Assembly: GCA_021292105.1 (NCBI GenBank)
Contig: CM037861.1
Location: 60,309,245-60,373,244 of the forward strand
Direction of reading: 5' to 3'
Length of the DNA: 64,000 nt
Source of the DNA: Anadara kagoshimensis
Lineage: Eukaryota; Mollusca; Bivalvia; Arcoida; Arcidae
In this document: positions 37,901-48,299 of the stretch, piece after piece
How the letters are laid out: every line of letters starts with the position of its first letter
How positions within the stretch are numbered: the first letter of the stretch is position 1
Notes under the pieces: generated by a model
Seen by the model: only the letters and a program-made list of their open reading frames with translations
What the model was told of the DNA's origin: nothing
Database searches by the model: none
Made by a program: the position numbers and the translations under genes

Positions 37901-39364
37901 CAAAGCTAATTTTGTTGAAGATAGTTTCCTGTCAAACTCCGACACAAATATGCCATACAATACCAAACCTCTTTATCAATCTTTGACAATAAATGACTCT
38001 TTCATAGATGATGCTGAAATTACAAATTCAGATGGTGAGATGTCAGATTCTATCTCTATCAAGAATGGTTTGTCAAGTAATTTATATCCAAATGTATATA
38101 TACTACAAAGAGGAGAGAAGAAAGAAGGATGTAAGCAAATATATGACAAAAAGAATTATTGTACCTTTTGTGAAAAGGAAATATCTAGTAAAATATCAAG
38201 ACATCTCCTTACCGTTCACAGGGACAGAACCAGAGTATCAGAATTGTTGTTGCTTCCAAAGAAATCAAAAGAAAGACTACACAATTTGGAGCTCTTAGCC
38301 AATGAAGGCAACTTCAAACATAATATTAATGTTTTGCAAAAGAAAGAAGGTTGTCTAGTGGTTGCTCGGAGAGATGGTTATGAGGAAAAGAGGCCAGTTG
38401 ACTATTTACCATGTGAATATTGCAAAAAATTTATTTTGAGGACATCACTTTGGTGGCATAACAGAAATTGTTGTTTTCGGGGAACAGGGGAAAATGCAAG
38501 TCTTGATGAAAATGAAACTTCAAATAATGCAGTGCGGCATGGACAACATTTGCTTCGTAGTGCATTACAAGAGGAGACTGATAGCTTTGTTGTGAAAATG
38601 CTATCCAGAATGAAGAATGACACTGTTAAGGCAATTGTAGAAGATGACTCCTTACTCAAACGTTATGCTGCCTTGAGAGTGGATTCCTTAGGGGAAGAAG
38701 GAGATCAAAAAATCAATGATATGTATAGGGTTTCCCAATGTTGTAGAACTTTAGCAAGATTGATTCTAGAAGCCAAGAAGATGCGGCCAGAAACTATTAT
38801 CAGCCTTGATTATCTTGTGAGACCTGAAAATTTTGATTTAGTTGTTGAATGTACAAAGGCATTGTCATTAAGAAATGACAATCCAGCATTGACCCTTGGT
38901 AAGTTCATAGGGAACCTGTTAAATCATGTTGTCCAAATTAAGGTTGGCCATGCATTGCGTGAAAATGATGATAGAAGGAATCAAGATGGTACTAATTTTC
39001 AAAAATTGATGAAAGCTGAATGGAACTACCGTGTAAATTCAGTATGTCTTAAGCGTATTAATGCTGTGAAGCGAACAAAAGTTCAAACAATTCCCCTAAC
39101 AGATGATTTAAAAAAACTAGTTGCACACATTCAGACAAGTATGGAAACCAGTTCTATTGCTCTGACTAAAACTAGACTGTCTTGCCATTGGACAGACCTT
39201 GCACAACTGACAATGTGTCGTTTAATCCTCTTCAACAAAAGACGAAGAGCTGAGGTCAAAGATTTGAAAGTTTGTGAATATCTACAGAGGCCAAATTGGA
39301 AAGATGAGGACAATGGAGAATTTGGACTTGCTTTATCAGAAGTGGACAGATTACTTGCAGACAG
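34974..39364 (+). CDS. Large exon: octapeptide array, C2H2-type fingers, N-terminal half of a tyrosine recombinase (right copy)
   Basis: Acceptor TACTTCCAG before 34,974, donor GTAATT after 39,364 (leaves in phase 2). It opens with EGTAVQHPQQEVEYSTQ, then about 110 copies of an 8-residue repeat of type DDIVQPTQ to about 37,672. Next come an acidic stretch and a basic patch (KRKKRFTKRKRVKKP, likely nuclear), one C2H2 finger (CTFC...H...H, near 38,160), one C2HC-like finger (CEYCKKF...WWHNRNC, near 38,410), and an all-helical segment leading to ILFNKRRRAEV near 39,225-39,255. The last is placed like box I, with the catalytic Arg, of a tyrosine recombinase. Array indels near 35,160, 35,648 and 37,345 break the frame. 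They may be sequencing error or decay. Confidence 0.7.
35010..37672 (+). repeat. 24-bp coding minisatellite (octapeptide DDIVQPTQ type), right copy
   Basis: Tandem 24-bp units, each coding variants of D-(D/E/G)-(I/M/L)-(V/L)-Q-(P/H)-(T/L)-(Q/P/K). Variants include QHRQ, HPTQ and QPLP subfamilies arranged in runs, and local 9-bp (QPT) expansions near 35,520-35,590 and 36,260-36,290. The unit has no stop codon in two forward and two reverse frames, so long apparent ORFs occur on both strands. Total length is about 2.66 kb. Confidence 0.95.
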
Positions 39365-40034
39365 GTAATTATATCAAATACAATTTAAAGGTAACTGTAA
39401 GGTGAATGGATGCCATGGTCACACGATCATGACATCATTTATCTATCTGTACATTTGCCATATTCTTTGACAAAATATGCCAGAAAAGTTATAACAGAAC
39501 ATTTTTGATGCATTATACTTTTTTTTGTAATATAGAACTGATTGATTTCAATAAAAATCAATAAAAGGTAAAATCAATAGCTAATAAGAAAAGTCTTGCT
39601 TTACTGGTGCTAACAGATTAAACAAATTTTCATCAACCCATAGTACACTGTTTTCCACTGATGTTTCTAATCACTTTTGTTTTCATATCGATATGGTGCC
39701 AATCCTATCTGATCAATATATCAATAGTTGTTTTCAACTGGGGAGACAATAAGATCAAAATGAACTTACAAAATTGAAAAAATGTTTTCTCTGAACACAG
39801 ACAAACTAGGGAACATACAGATTGAACCAGAATTAAATTCTGTTGTGTTTTGAAATACAAAATGAAATTATTTAGTTCATTTTACTCAATGTTATCAAAT
39901 TAAATGAAAAGGAAAAACAGGGTGTGATATATTTATGGACGTATAATAGTGAGTTTACATTGTGTGCACTGGGGCATGTTGCAACTCAGTTGATAGTATA
40001 AACCTTCATATGTCATTAAAATCTTTTTTTGTAG

Positions 40035-40314
40035 GATGGATATGGTGATATCTGCGGGAAAATCACGCAAAAATGTTAATGCATATGTTATACTGCCACC
40101 AGATGCAAAATCTGCGATTGATTTGCTAATAAAATTCAGAAAAGAAGTTGGAATACCTGAAACCAACCCATATATTTTTGCAAGATTAAATGCAGATACC
40201 CCATTTAGTGGCAACACTGAAATGGCAGAAATTGTTTCTAAGTGCCCTGGTTTGCAGCATCCGGAGAGAATCACCTCTACTTCTCTGAGGAAATATATTG
40301 CAACTGTTTCCCAG
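40035..40314 (+). CDS. Tyrosine-recombinase-like exon carrying box II (right copy)
   Basis: Acceptor TTTTGTAG, donor GTATGT, entering in phase 2 and leaving in phase 0. Reads RMDMVISAGKSRKNVNAYVI... and ends ERITSTSLRKYIATVSQ. The VILPPDAKSAIDLLIKFR segment resembles the strand and helix after box I. TSTSLRKYIAT sits where HxxR (box II) is expected: the Arg is present, and the His three residues before it is Thr. This combination also occurs in eukaryotic Crypton-like recombinase derivatives as I recall them (not checked). Confidence 0.75.
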
Positions 40315-40993
40315 GTATGTTTTGTTTACTGTGAAATCATTTATTTTCTGAGGTACTGTGTGACTATTTTCAGAGTAATTCAATGTTTTGTTTGGACTTG
40401 GATTTCATTGATTAAAAAAAACTATAATTGGAATGTCTCATATAATACCTTCAATTCCTCATCATATGTATCATAATTGAACAATATAAGTTTGTTTACA
40501 TTAGCAATGACCATTATGTATAGAGGATCTTAAATTCATGTTATGTAATATTGATTTGAAAATTTTTCGTATCAAGTTAATTATCTTGCATTTTGGATTA
40601 TATTCTATAATTTACTATTTTATGAAAGTTATGCTAAAACAAACTTTGTATAGTTATTTGGCATTTTACAACAAACATGAACAAATGCCAATATGGTATT
40701 TTGGAAAAACACTTTATATACCCCTTCCCTTTTGCTGACATATCCAGAATTTTGTCAGCATTTGCCTTTGTAGAAAAGGCATCATTATTGAACAACTAAG
40801 ATACAGGTATTTTGGAAGAGTTTTAGAGTGTTGCAGACTAAATTACGCTGTGGTTATAGGAAAAGATTGCAAGGATTGATTTCTCACATCAAGTTGGCAT
40901 GCCAGTGTCCAAAGTGTAGTACAAACATGTAAAGCGTTTAAAAATTTGAATAATTTTGGCAGCACAAAAATAACAAGTATTGCTTGTTTTTAG

Positions 40994-41107
40994 ATTTTGG
41001 ATATGACAACAAATGAATTTGAGATGCTGGCCAACCATCTTGGTCATGATGTGAAAACCCACAAGGAAAATTATAGGTTGAGCCATTCAACAGTAGAACT
41101 TACAAAG
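40994..41107 (+). CDS. Tyrosine-recombinase-like exon carrying the LGH...Y motif (right copy)
   Basis: Acceptor TTTTTAG, donor GTAAAT; exactly 38 codons in phase 0. Reads ILDMTTNEFEMLANHLGHDV then KTHKENYRLSHSTVELTK. LGHD...H..NY is the classic C-terminal signature of tyrosine recombinases: the third catalytic His and the nucleophilic Tyr. Together with the two Arg residues in the preceding exons, the R-R-H-Y set is complete. Confidence 0.8.
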
Positions 41108-41734
41108 GTAAATGTATATTGACCACAGTTAATTTCTATTAAGAACATTATCCATATTCCAATAGTTTTATCATTGAAAAGTTTTAAAAATGTATATTTG
41201 GGCTTGGTTGAGACCAAAGTTGTGTCATCGGTAGTTTTCTCGAAAGCTTTGCTTGTGTGGGTATGCAATATAATACTATACCACTTCTTTGCTAATGCTT
41301 ACTTATTTTCTTTTAACCATTGAAACTGGCTGAATTTATTCCGATTGTCTGTTGTGATGTAAGGATGCTGACATTTGCCAATGAGGCTCTTTGGTCAAAG
41401 ATCAACTGATGGTCTTTTGAAGTTAACGATCAATGATAAGTGATTTGCATCTGGATTTTTACAAGTATATTTCCACACCTGTATATGTAAATCTCTGCAT
41501 GGGAACAATAAAATTTATCAAATTTACACTTAATCTGAAGTAGATGCAAAAAGTATTTTTGCATACATGCGGAAATATTTATGTTATTTCCTAGCATCTA
41601 ACGAAAATTTCCAAAGAATCGTATGATAAATATGTCAGTCAAATCTTGTGTTATTGCTTTCCTTTTGTTATTATTTGTTCTATGGTGAGTTGGCATCATT
41701 CAATTCATTAATTCAATTTACATCTGAATTACAG

Positions 41735-41816
41735 GTCTCTCATTTACTTCTTGCTGTTGAAAGTGGGCAAGTTAATAAATGGAAAGGGAAAAAATTAGAG
41801 GACATCACCTTAGATG
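41735..41816 (+). CDS. Exon following the recombinase core (right copy)
   Basis: ATTACAG acceptor, donor GTATTT. 82 bases, phase 0 in and phase 1 out, reading VSHLLLAVESGQVNKWKGKK then LEDITLDG. The LLLAxExG...KGKxLEDI pattern looks like the tail that follows the catalytic Tyr in this recombinase-derived family. It is identical in both arms. Confidence 0.65.
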
Positions 41817-41984
41817 GTATTTACTCTATAATACTTTACATACATTGTATATTTTCTCATTGTGGCAGGAGGTAACTGGTGTTGGTCTGTTCATAATTCT
41901 TACCAATCAGAGTTAAGAATTTTATTTTCTTCCACATTTGCCTTTTAAAGAACAATTACTTCAAGCCTAGTAACTAGGTAAATT

Positions 41985-42250
41985 TTTAGCCAGGTTTTCG
42001 TAGAAACCTGGTTCTTAGATTAACGAATGTTGGCGGGTGGGAGGGCAACATCAAATTGGTTTCTGGATGATAACTAACAAATTTTTTTCAAAATAACTTT
42101 GTATGTGAATACATAGTAACAGATTTAGGTTAGGATTACTTTTGGGGTCAGTGTGTCAAAGGTCAAGGTCACATAGGCTGAAAAATCTTAAAAAGTTGTT
42201 TTTCAGTTATGAAATAGTTATTCAGTGTAAGTTAAGTGTGGAGATAAAAA
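41985..42250 (+). repeat. Dispersed repeat with CCAGGTTT hairpin (right copy)
   Basis: Contains a 22-base hairpin, CCAGGTTTTCGTAGAAACC, at 41,990-42,011, followed by an AAGGTCAAGGTCACATAGG block that resembles the internal unit of the Helitron-like element. The mirror is at about 1,280-1,540, with the hairpin at 1,514-1,535. It is probably a fragment of another short element. Confidence 0.5.
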
Positions 42251-43639
42251 GTAAATTCTGGTTGTATGGCATTTATCTATAGAATCTTATAGGTGGTTAT
42301 TTTTCAGACTTGTGTAGGAAATTTACCAGTTACATGTACTTCTGGAAGGTAGCAAGTCTGTATAGTTAGTATGGATCACAAAGCCTCACACCTGAAGTAC
42401 AAGTTCGAGCCACAGCGAAGACAAATTATTTCATGTGGGAAGATTTAATTTATCCTAGGTTGTTGGTTTACTCTGGACACTGGTTTTCTCTACACCCCCT
42501 CTCAAAAAAATATACTGCCCCTATATTCATGAGTGAAATAATCTTGAAGAGATGTAAAACACCAATAAAAAATCCATTTAAAATACCAAAACATGAATAT
42601 AAAAACACCAAGACTCACTGATATGGATTTTTCTTGTCAATATAACCCCACCAGATGCTTCTGATAGATCAAATTTTCAATGTTGTCTAATTTAAAACAA
42701 CATTTTGACATTCATATTCACATATATATTTCACACAAGTATTTAAAGAATAAATTAGTTTGTTTTCTTTCTTTTGATAGAGATATATTCATTTACATAA
42801 GTACATTAAAAACCATGTAGTGACATTAAATCAGCATGTTGGTTACTTTGGACACATGGTCTAATTCTTATCACTGTCTAAATGTGAGTTTGAATTTTGC
42901 TAAGTATGGATAAAAATTTGATTTTATTTTTCCTGTTTGTATTGGAAACCAATTTGCAAGTTATGCTTTGCCACAGTGGTTGCACTCAGACTTTTATCTA
43001 ATAAAACTGGCATGTCTATTAATGTGCCCAATGTATTGTATTGTGTTATTCTGCCATGGTCGGTTGGTTGGTTGCCTGTTGTTTTATGTCATCAGTAATC
43101 TTTCAGCCTTTTGTGACGAAATCAAGTTTTTACTTATCTCAGGATTAGTCTTCATATTTTCTTGTGGTAATGAGTTTGTGCTTTGTATTAGTGTGCACTG
43201 ATGACAACTATTTTGGTGTTAGTTCACAAAAGCATTGCCAAGATATACACAACACCCACTCGGTCACATTATACTGACAACAACGGTCACATTAAACTGA
43301 CAACAAGCCAGTCAGTAAAGAAAAAGTAAGGGAAATTCCAACTCACAGTGGTGAGAGACCTTGGGTTTGAAGACTAACGTCTTAACCCCTCGACCACAAC
43401 AGCCCTTTATTCAGCCATGGTGTGCTTATTATTAATACAAGACTGATATTGATTTGCTATGTAGCTTCTTGATCTCTCCTAGTGCCATCTTGTAGTAATC
43501 AACTTTAATGTTGGATCATTACTTAATTTTTTATGTCACTAACATATCTGGTAGTCTTTATTATTTCCCAAATAAGAGACATTGCATATTTGTGATGATC
43601 AATGTTTCATTTTCTTGCAATAGGTCTATAATGGTTTAG

Positions 43640-43810
43640 GTAGACATGTTCTGAATACTGATGTTCACTTTTCTATTATTTTGAAAGAATTACCAGTAGT
43701 TTACGAAGAGGGAGATGTAGAAGTTGATGAAGAGATGGATGTAGAGGTTGACAAAGAGTATGTAGAGGAAATGATAGAACAACAGGGATGCTCAGGTGAC
43801 ACAAATGAAG
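43640..43810 (+). CDS. Acidic exon of the recombinase gene, beyond the mirrored segment (right copy only)
   Basis: Using the acceptor GGTTTAG (43,633-43,639) the exon enters in phase 1, as the previous exon requires, and reads RHVLNTDVHFSIILKELPVV, then a strongly acidic run (EEGDVEVDEEMDVEVDKE), ending at donor GTAGTT in phase 1. An alternative acceptor at 43,621-43,623 gives the same frame 16 bases earlier but would break phase. The corresponding left exon would lie beyond the window. Confidence 0.55.
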
Positions 43811-44035
43811 GTAGTTATACTGGTATATGGTGACAAAAGATTATGTTAAACTAAATGCTGATAGCATATTTTGTGGATGTTTAATGACATCATTCACATG
43901 ATGTTTTTAGGGTGATTTTTCCTTTAAATGGCCCTTGGTGTAGTTTATTGTCTATGTAGTATATTATTTACATGGACTATCTAGTCATTGTGCAGACCTT
44001 TGCTTTTTGTGTTTCCTTCTGGATGATGGAGCTGG

Positions 44036-44700
44036 AGCTGGGTGCTATGGTTGGTAGTTGAGGTGGTGCTGCTGCTTGTACATCTTTGCTTTTGTTGATT
44101 TCATCAGTCTGTTGCTGGAGCAGTGATGTGCGGCTGTCTTCGCGCTTCTACTTACGTTATTTGATGTTGAGCTGTTTCTTTTTGTGCATCGCTTATCACC
44201 TGATGTAGGTATTGCGACCACTGGTTTGCAATGGTATGCTTTGGTTGCATGGTTGGAGATGGTAATGGTGCTGGTAGGTTTAATTTCCAAACAGGTGCTG
44301 GAACCTTTTTTTCTTTCTTACTGTCTGTGTCTTTGCCTTGATCTTTGACTTTTTCAATCACCACTGGAGCTGGCTGGGTGGTCTGTGCTAGTTCCTGCTG
44401 TTCTTTCCTTTTTCTCCAGCAGGATTTATTCTGCCAGAGAGTTGATGGTGACTTATTTTTTCGTTTTAACAGCAGTTTCCAGCTGGATTGTTCGGATTAA
44501 TCCTGGTCCCCCTGGCCTTTTTGGTCCATACTAAGCTGACAATGTATTTTCCCATGTCTTCCTTCAGGGAGAAGGTAACCAGTAGTTCCTTTAGTTAGCA
44601 TGCTATTTAGCAGGCAGTTGAAAGCTGGAGGCAGGTTGGCTACACAAAGGTCATTGTTCATATCTGCACCTTCCAAGCTGTAGAACTGTGTAGAATTCCC
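44036..44700 (-). pseudogene. Unrecognised coding relic inside the last large intron
   Basis: On the minus strand, open segments read FYSLEGADMNNDLCVANLPP near 44,680-44,620 and VVIEKVKDQGKDTDSKKEKK near 44,364-44,305, separated by stops or frameshifts. The composition is basic and Gln/Pro-rich, as in retroelement ORF1 or gag proteins, but I do not recognise the family. It lies between two exons of the recombinase gene. Confidence 0.35.
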
Positions 44701-45044
44701 GTTTACAGATGTGATATTAGGTCAATTTTATACAGTATAACAATCTTGGGTCTTTGCTAAGACATATATATAAACTTTACATCCCCTTTGTCATAATTGC
44801 AATTTTCATTGGAGAGGTTTTTTTTCTCGATAAAATCAGATGTATATGTTTGGTCCAAATTGATTTTGAGTTTAAAATTGTACTTTGTGGTGCAAGAAAG
44901 AATCAGTCAAAATTTTTTCCCTATCTTGACCACAGTTTGTGGTAGATTCTATAATCTAATATAATTATGTACATACACTTACCATATCTTGTAAAAAAGG
45001 AAACATCACTGTAATTCTAACTCTAATTTCTAATATACTTTTAG

Positions 45045-45249
45045 GACAGCCAAAAAGAAAACGATGGACACCAGAAGAAACCAATGTATTGCGTAAAAAT
45101 TCAAGATGTATTTGGACAATACAAAAAATATAAGCATCCACCGTGCTGATCTTATAGAAGTGCAAAAGACCTGTCCTTCTCTTCAATTGCGAACTCTGGC
45201 ACAGATACGAGCAAAGCTGAACAACATAAAGCTTGGGAAATCAACATAG
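45045..45249 (+). pseudogene. Terminal Myb/SANT-like exon with a frameshift (right copy only)
   Basis: Acceptor ATACTTTTAG; phase 1 entry matches the acidic exon. The frame begins GQPKRKRWTPEETNVLRK, a basic patch followed by a Myb/SANT helix 1. It meets a stop about 30 codons in (near 45,131). The +1 frame from about 45,100 continues the domain with a CPSLQLRTLAQIRAKLNNIK helix and stops at 45,247-45,249. This suggests loss of one base in or next to the A/T run at 45,094-45,101. It may be a real lesion or a consensus error. Confidence 0.55.
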
Positions 45250-45252
45250 ATT

Positions 45253-45550
45253 TTAGCTCACCTGAGCGGAAGGCTCACATGATCTTTTCTGATCAAAATT
45301 TGTCTTGTTGTTGTTGTGAACTTTTACATTTTCCACTTCTACGCTAAAACTACTGAACAGATTTCAATGAAACTTGGTATATTTGGGCCGGTGCATTTCA
45401 GATTTGTTTGTGTGTGTTGCTATTGTAACAAAACTAGTCACAGTGACCTAGGGGTGCAAAAATCTTTAAAAATCTTTTTCTCCAAAAGCATGATGAGAGA
45501 AAAATCTGATGTGATATTTGGGTTCTCTGGGGTCTTAAGACTATAAATTG
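45253..45550 (+). repeat. Helitron-like 5' end fragment
   Basis: TTTTAGCTCACCTGAGCGGAA, then AATGAAACTTGGTATATTTG, matches the opening of the element at 30,352 (AGCTCACCTGAGC...AATGAAACTTGG). No 3' hairpin was found downstream; the rest up to about 46,050 is diverged. Confidence 0.55.
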
Positions 45551-46609
45551 TTCATTTCATAAAATTTGTTTGAGAAATAGGTTACACATTTTTGCGTTAA
45601 ATTTTGAAAATTCTTGAACTGGCTTAAAATTTTTGTAACTTGATTATTTAAACAGATAATGACATGTATACATGGAAATAATATATGTAAAAAATACTAG
45701 GGCCAAACTCAAAGACTTAAAATGTTAATTTTCTCAATGTGACACATTCTTAAAATGGATAGACATAAGATAATGCATGTGAAGTTGTAGAAACTTAATG
45801 AAGAATACTTAGACCCATTACAATGCATGGGAGTTCAAGGGTGATAAGTTTAATTTAGCCCACATGTAGGAAGTGCAGAAGGCTTCTTCTGTTCTACCCC
45901 TCGTCTGCATTAGTTCCCATGTTAAGTTGTTGGGGTAAACTTTATAAATGAAGTTTATTGATCTAGATTTGCAGGTGAATGTGCAGAAATCATAAAGAAT
46001 ACTTGAGTTAAGTTTCAAGGTCATGAGGTCAAGTCATTGAGGATTCAAAGTCTGTTAACATCAGTTTTTATATGTGTATTATTTTACATTTGATTTACTC
46101 AACTTGAGAAAATTGTCCTCTATAAAAAGGATCTACTGTTTGGTTTGAACACAAATTATGCATGGCAATATTATTTTCTTGTTGATGAAATAAAGGACCT
46201 TAAACATACAATTATTATGTTTTTTTGTTGGTGGCAATGGCAAAATCTAAATGAATTGTTTTCATATTTTCAGTTCCTAACAATCAGTCCATAACAACAA
46301 GTATTGTCTTGCCTTTTAAGAAAAAAGAAGACATTAGAGTTACTGTTTCGAGGATTTTAAATTTAAATGAAAAAGTAAAGTTTTGCATTTAACTCTTGAT
46401 TTTCCAAAGGTATAGGAGCTGCATGGACCAAACCTGACAAAAAGTACCTTAGGTGGTTTCCTCCCCACCCCAGTTTCTTTTTGTTTCTAACTCCCCACCA
46501 CACCTCTTTTACATGTGCCTCAAGGTGAAACAAATCATTCTGCAGAATTCTTGTGTGTAGCTTACAATTTTTATTTACATGTATTCAATGCTGTAATAAT
46601 AATATATAT

Positions 46610-46880
46610 ATATATATATTATGTACAAATGTTTCTATTTTGAAACTGATAAATATAGCAGAACATCACTTTCTCAATCTCCATGTATTGCTCTTGAATT
46701 GCAACACTGGAGGAGTCCTTTTTGTCCCAAACAAGATCATTGCAATTATATCGAGATGTCACCAGTTATAGGTGAAGTGACAAAAATTTGTACTAGTGCT
46801 TCGCATTTATAGCTTATGCAAAGAGGGATCTTCATCTGCCGCACCTTTAGTGACACAGAACCTTAGTTTTTAAGGTCTGA
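46610..46880. repeat. (TA)n tract and diverged SINE body
   Basis: GTCACCAGTTATAGGTGAAG...GTGACACAGAACC at 46,757-46,863 matches, with many changes, the body of the SINE at 47,350-47,465 (GCCAGCTATAGGCGAAGG...GTGACACGGAACC), in the same orientation. A perfect short hairpin GGTCTGATCT...AGATCAGACC follows at 46,874-46,896. Confidence 0.55.
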
Positions 46881-46894
46881 TCTAAAAGATCAGA

Positions 46895-47151
46895 CCCCGG
46901 TTTCACAATCATTCCTTAGCTAAGATTTCCCTTAACTTAAATCATTCAAAATTTCAAATCTTTATAATTTTGTTAAATTTCAAGATATTGAGGAAATTAA
47001 GGTGTCATTTTTAAGATCACTTCTAGATTAAAAGATTTGCAATTTAGTTTTGACAAAAATATTCACTGGTAGTTCCAAAAGAGATTACAAAAATTTGCTT
47101 AATTTAAGTTAAGGAAAATCTTAGCTTAGGAATGATTGTGAAACTGGGGCC
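46895..47151. mobile_element. MITE with ~48-bp terminal inverted repeats
   Basis: Starts CCCCGGTTTCACAATCATTC and ends with the near-exact reverse complement, GAATGATTGTGAAACTGGGG. The match extends about 48 bases with a few mismatches. Length 257 bp, no ORF. The target duplication is unclear, so the superfamily is not assigned. Confidence 0.75.
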
Positions 47152-47224
47152 AGTTGTTATTACCTCTAAATTAAAGGCGGATGACCCTTCAGTAAGCAAT
47201 AACTTTCGATTTTAACATCTTAAA

Positions 47225-47298
47225 AATGACGTGGCTAGTAATCGAACTCAAAACCTCCCGTTCTTGAATTGGACACTCCAACCATTACGCTACCAAGA
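47225..47298 (-). repeat. Head of an older SINE interrupted by the SINE at 47,299
   Basis: The minus strand reads CTTGGTAGCGTAATGGTTGG and GAGTTCGATTAC, an A-box and B-box pair. The younger SINE inserted in or near its A box, so the older head lies between 47,225 and 47,298, with a short continuation after 47,649. Confidence 0.6.
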
Positions 47299-47635
47299 GT
47301 GAATGGAGTAATGGTGTTTAACGTCCCAGTCAAGAATATTTCACTTACATTGAGACATTGCCAGCTATAGGCGAAGGTGCAGAAATTTTGCCTGTGCGTT
47401 GCCCTAATGGCATTATACAGCAGGGTTCTTTATCATGCCACGCCTACCGTGACACGGAACCTCGTTTATTTTAAGTTCCCATCTGAAAGAACTGACTTTC
47501 GTTTCGTAATGCTGAGTGCTTGGCGAAAGAGCAGTCACTACCCACTCTCAAGTCGTGGGTCAGACCCGGCCGGGTTCGAACCCACGACCTCCCACTTACG
47601 GAGTGAGCACTCTACCAACTGAGCTACTGCAATGG
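47299..47635 (-). mobile_element. Full-length tRNA-derived SINE with 14-bp target duplication
   Basis: On the minus strand the head reads GTAGCTCAGTTGGTAGAGTG (A box) and later GGTTCGAACCCGG (B box), with the tail GTGAAATATTCTTGACTGGG...TTAAACACCATTACTCC at the other end. TTACGCTACCAAGA occurs on both sides (47,285-47,298 and 47,636-47,649), a 14-bp target duplication. The tail matches the dispersed tails listed elsewhere in the window. Confidence 0.8.
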
Positions 47636-48299
47636 TTACGCTACCAAGACACATTGAGGAGTCGCAACTTTATTATGATTGAATATTCTAGGTGTTTTGT
47701 TCTGTAAACTCTTGTCTTTAATGTGAAATTTAAGTGATGTCCCTATTCCCAATAAAGTGGCAAGTAATTGGCAGGTTTTTTTTAAACAGAAAAATATGTG
47801 GATCGTGTTAACTTTCATTTGAACCCACGCATCAAAATTAACAGGCAGTGATCATCAAAAGTCCACAACTGAGTTGGCTTCATGCACAGATTAAACATTA
47901 TGAAAGTGAATTCCTCAAGTTTTAGCAATATAGGAATCGTCCTTTCCGTCCATTCATCTAGTCCTGCTAACACCTCCAATACTATAAGACTTAATGCAAC
48001 GAAACTTAACACACGTGGTCAATGATGTGTAGCTGTGCATCCGCGGGTCACTTTAAGGTGCTACTCACTTGGGTTGGTACACAACAGAAAATCATACCAC
48101 ACCCCTTGTCATTCTGACACAGGGTGAACCAGTTGTTACTCTTGTCCTGCTAATGCCAAGAACCAGACAAGGGAGCCTTATCTCGAATCTTAAAAGTCTT
48201 TCTTGTGTATGATCCAGACTGGGCTCAATCCATAACCTTTTGTACTCGAGGATGACTCTACCACTGCGGTTTTACATTGAGTATAATGAAAATGAACAT

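Larger units (their letters stand above)
21502..43524. repeat. Right arm of the giant inverted repeat
   Basis: Mirror copy of 1-21,501. The observed end at 43,524 is set only by the start of the window, so the duplication may extend further right, possibly through the last two exons of the gene at 43,640-45,249. This arm has the 1,409-bp Helitron-like insertion. At the site of the 1,050-bp left-only segment it has about 11 unrelated bases. Confidence 0.95.

Noticed and set aside
1-43524. Calling the whole palindrome a giant transposon
   Set aside because: No terminal repeats or target duplications are visible, and the left end is outside the window.
47571-47635. A functional tRNA gene
   Set aside because: A and B boxes are present, but the sequence continues into a SINE body and tail with a target duplication.
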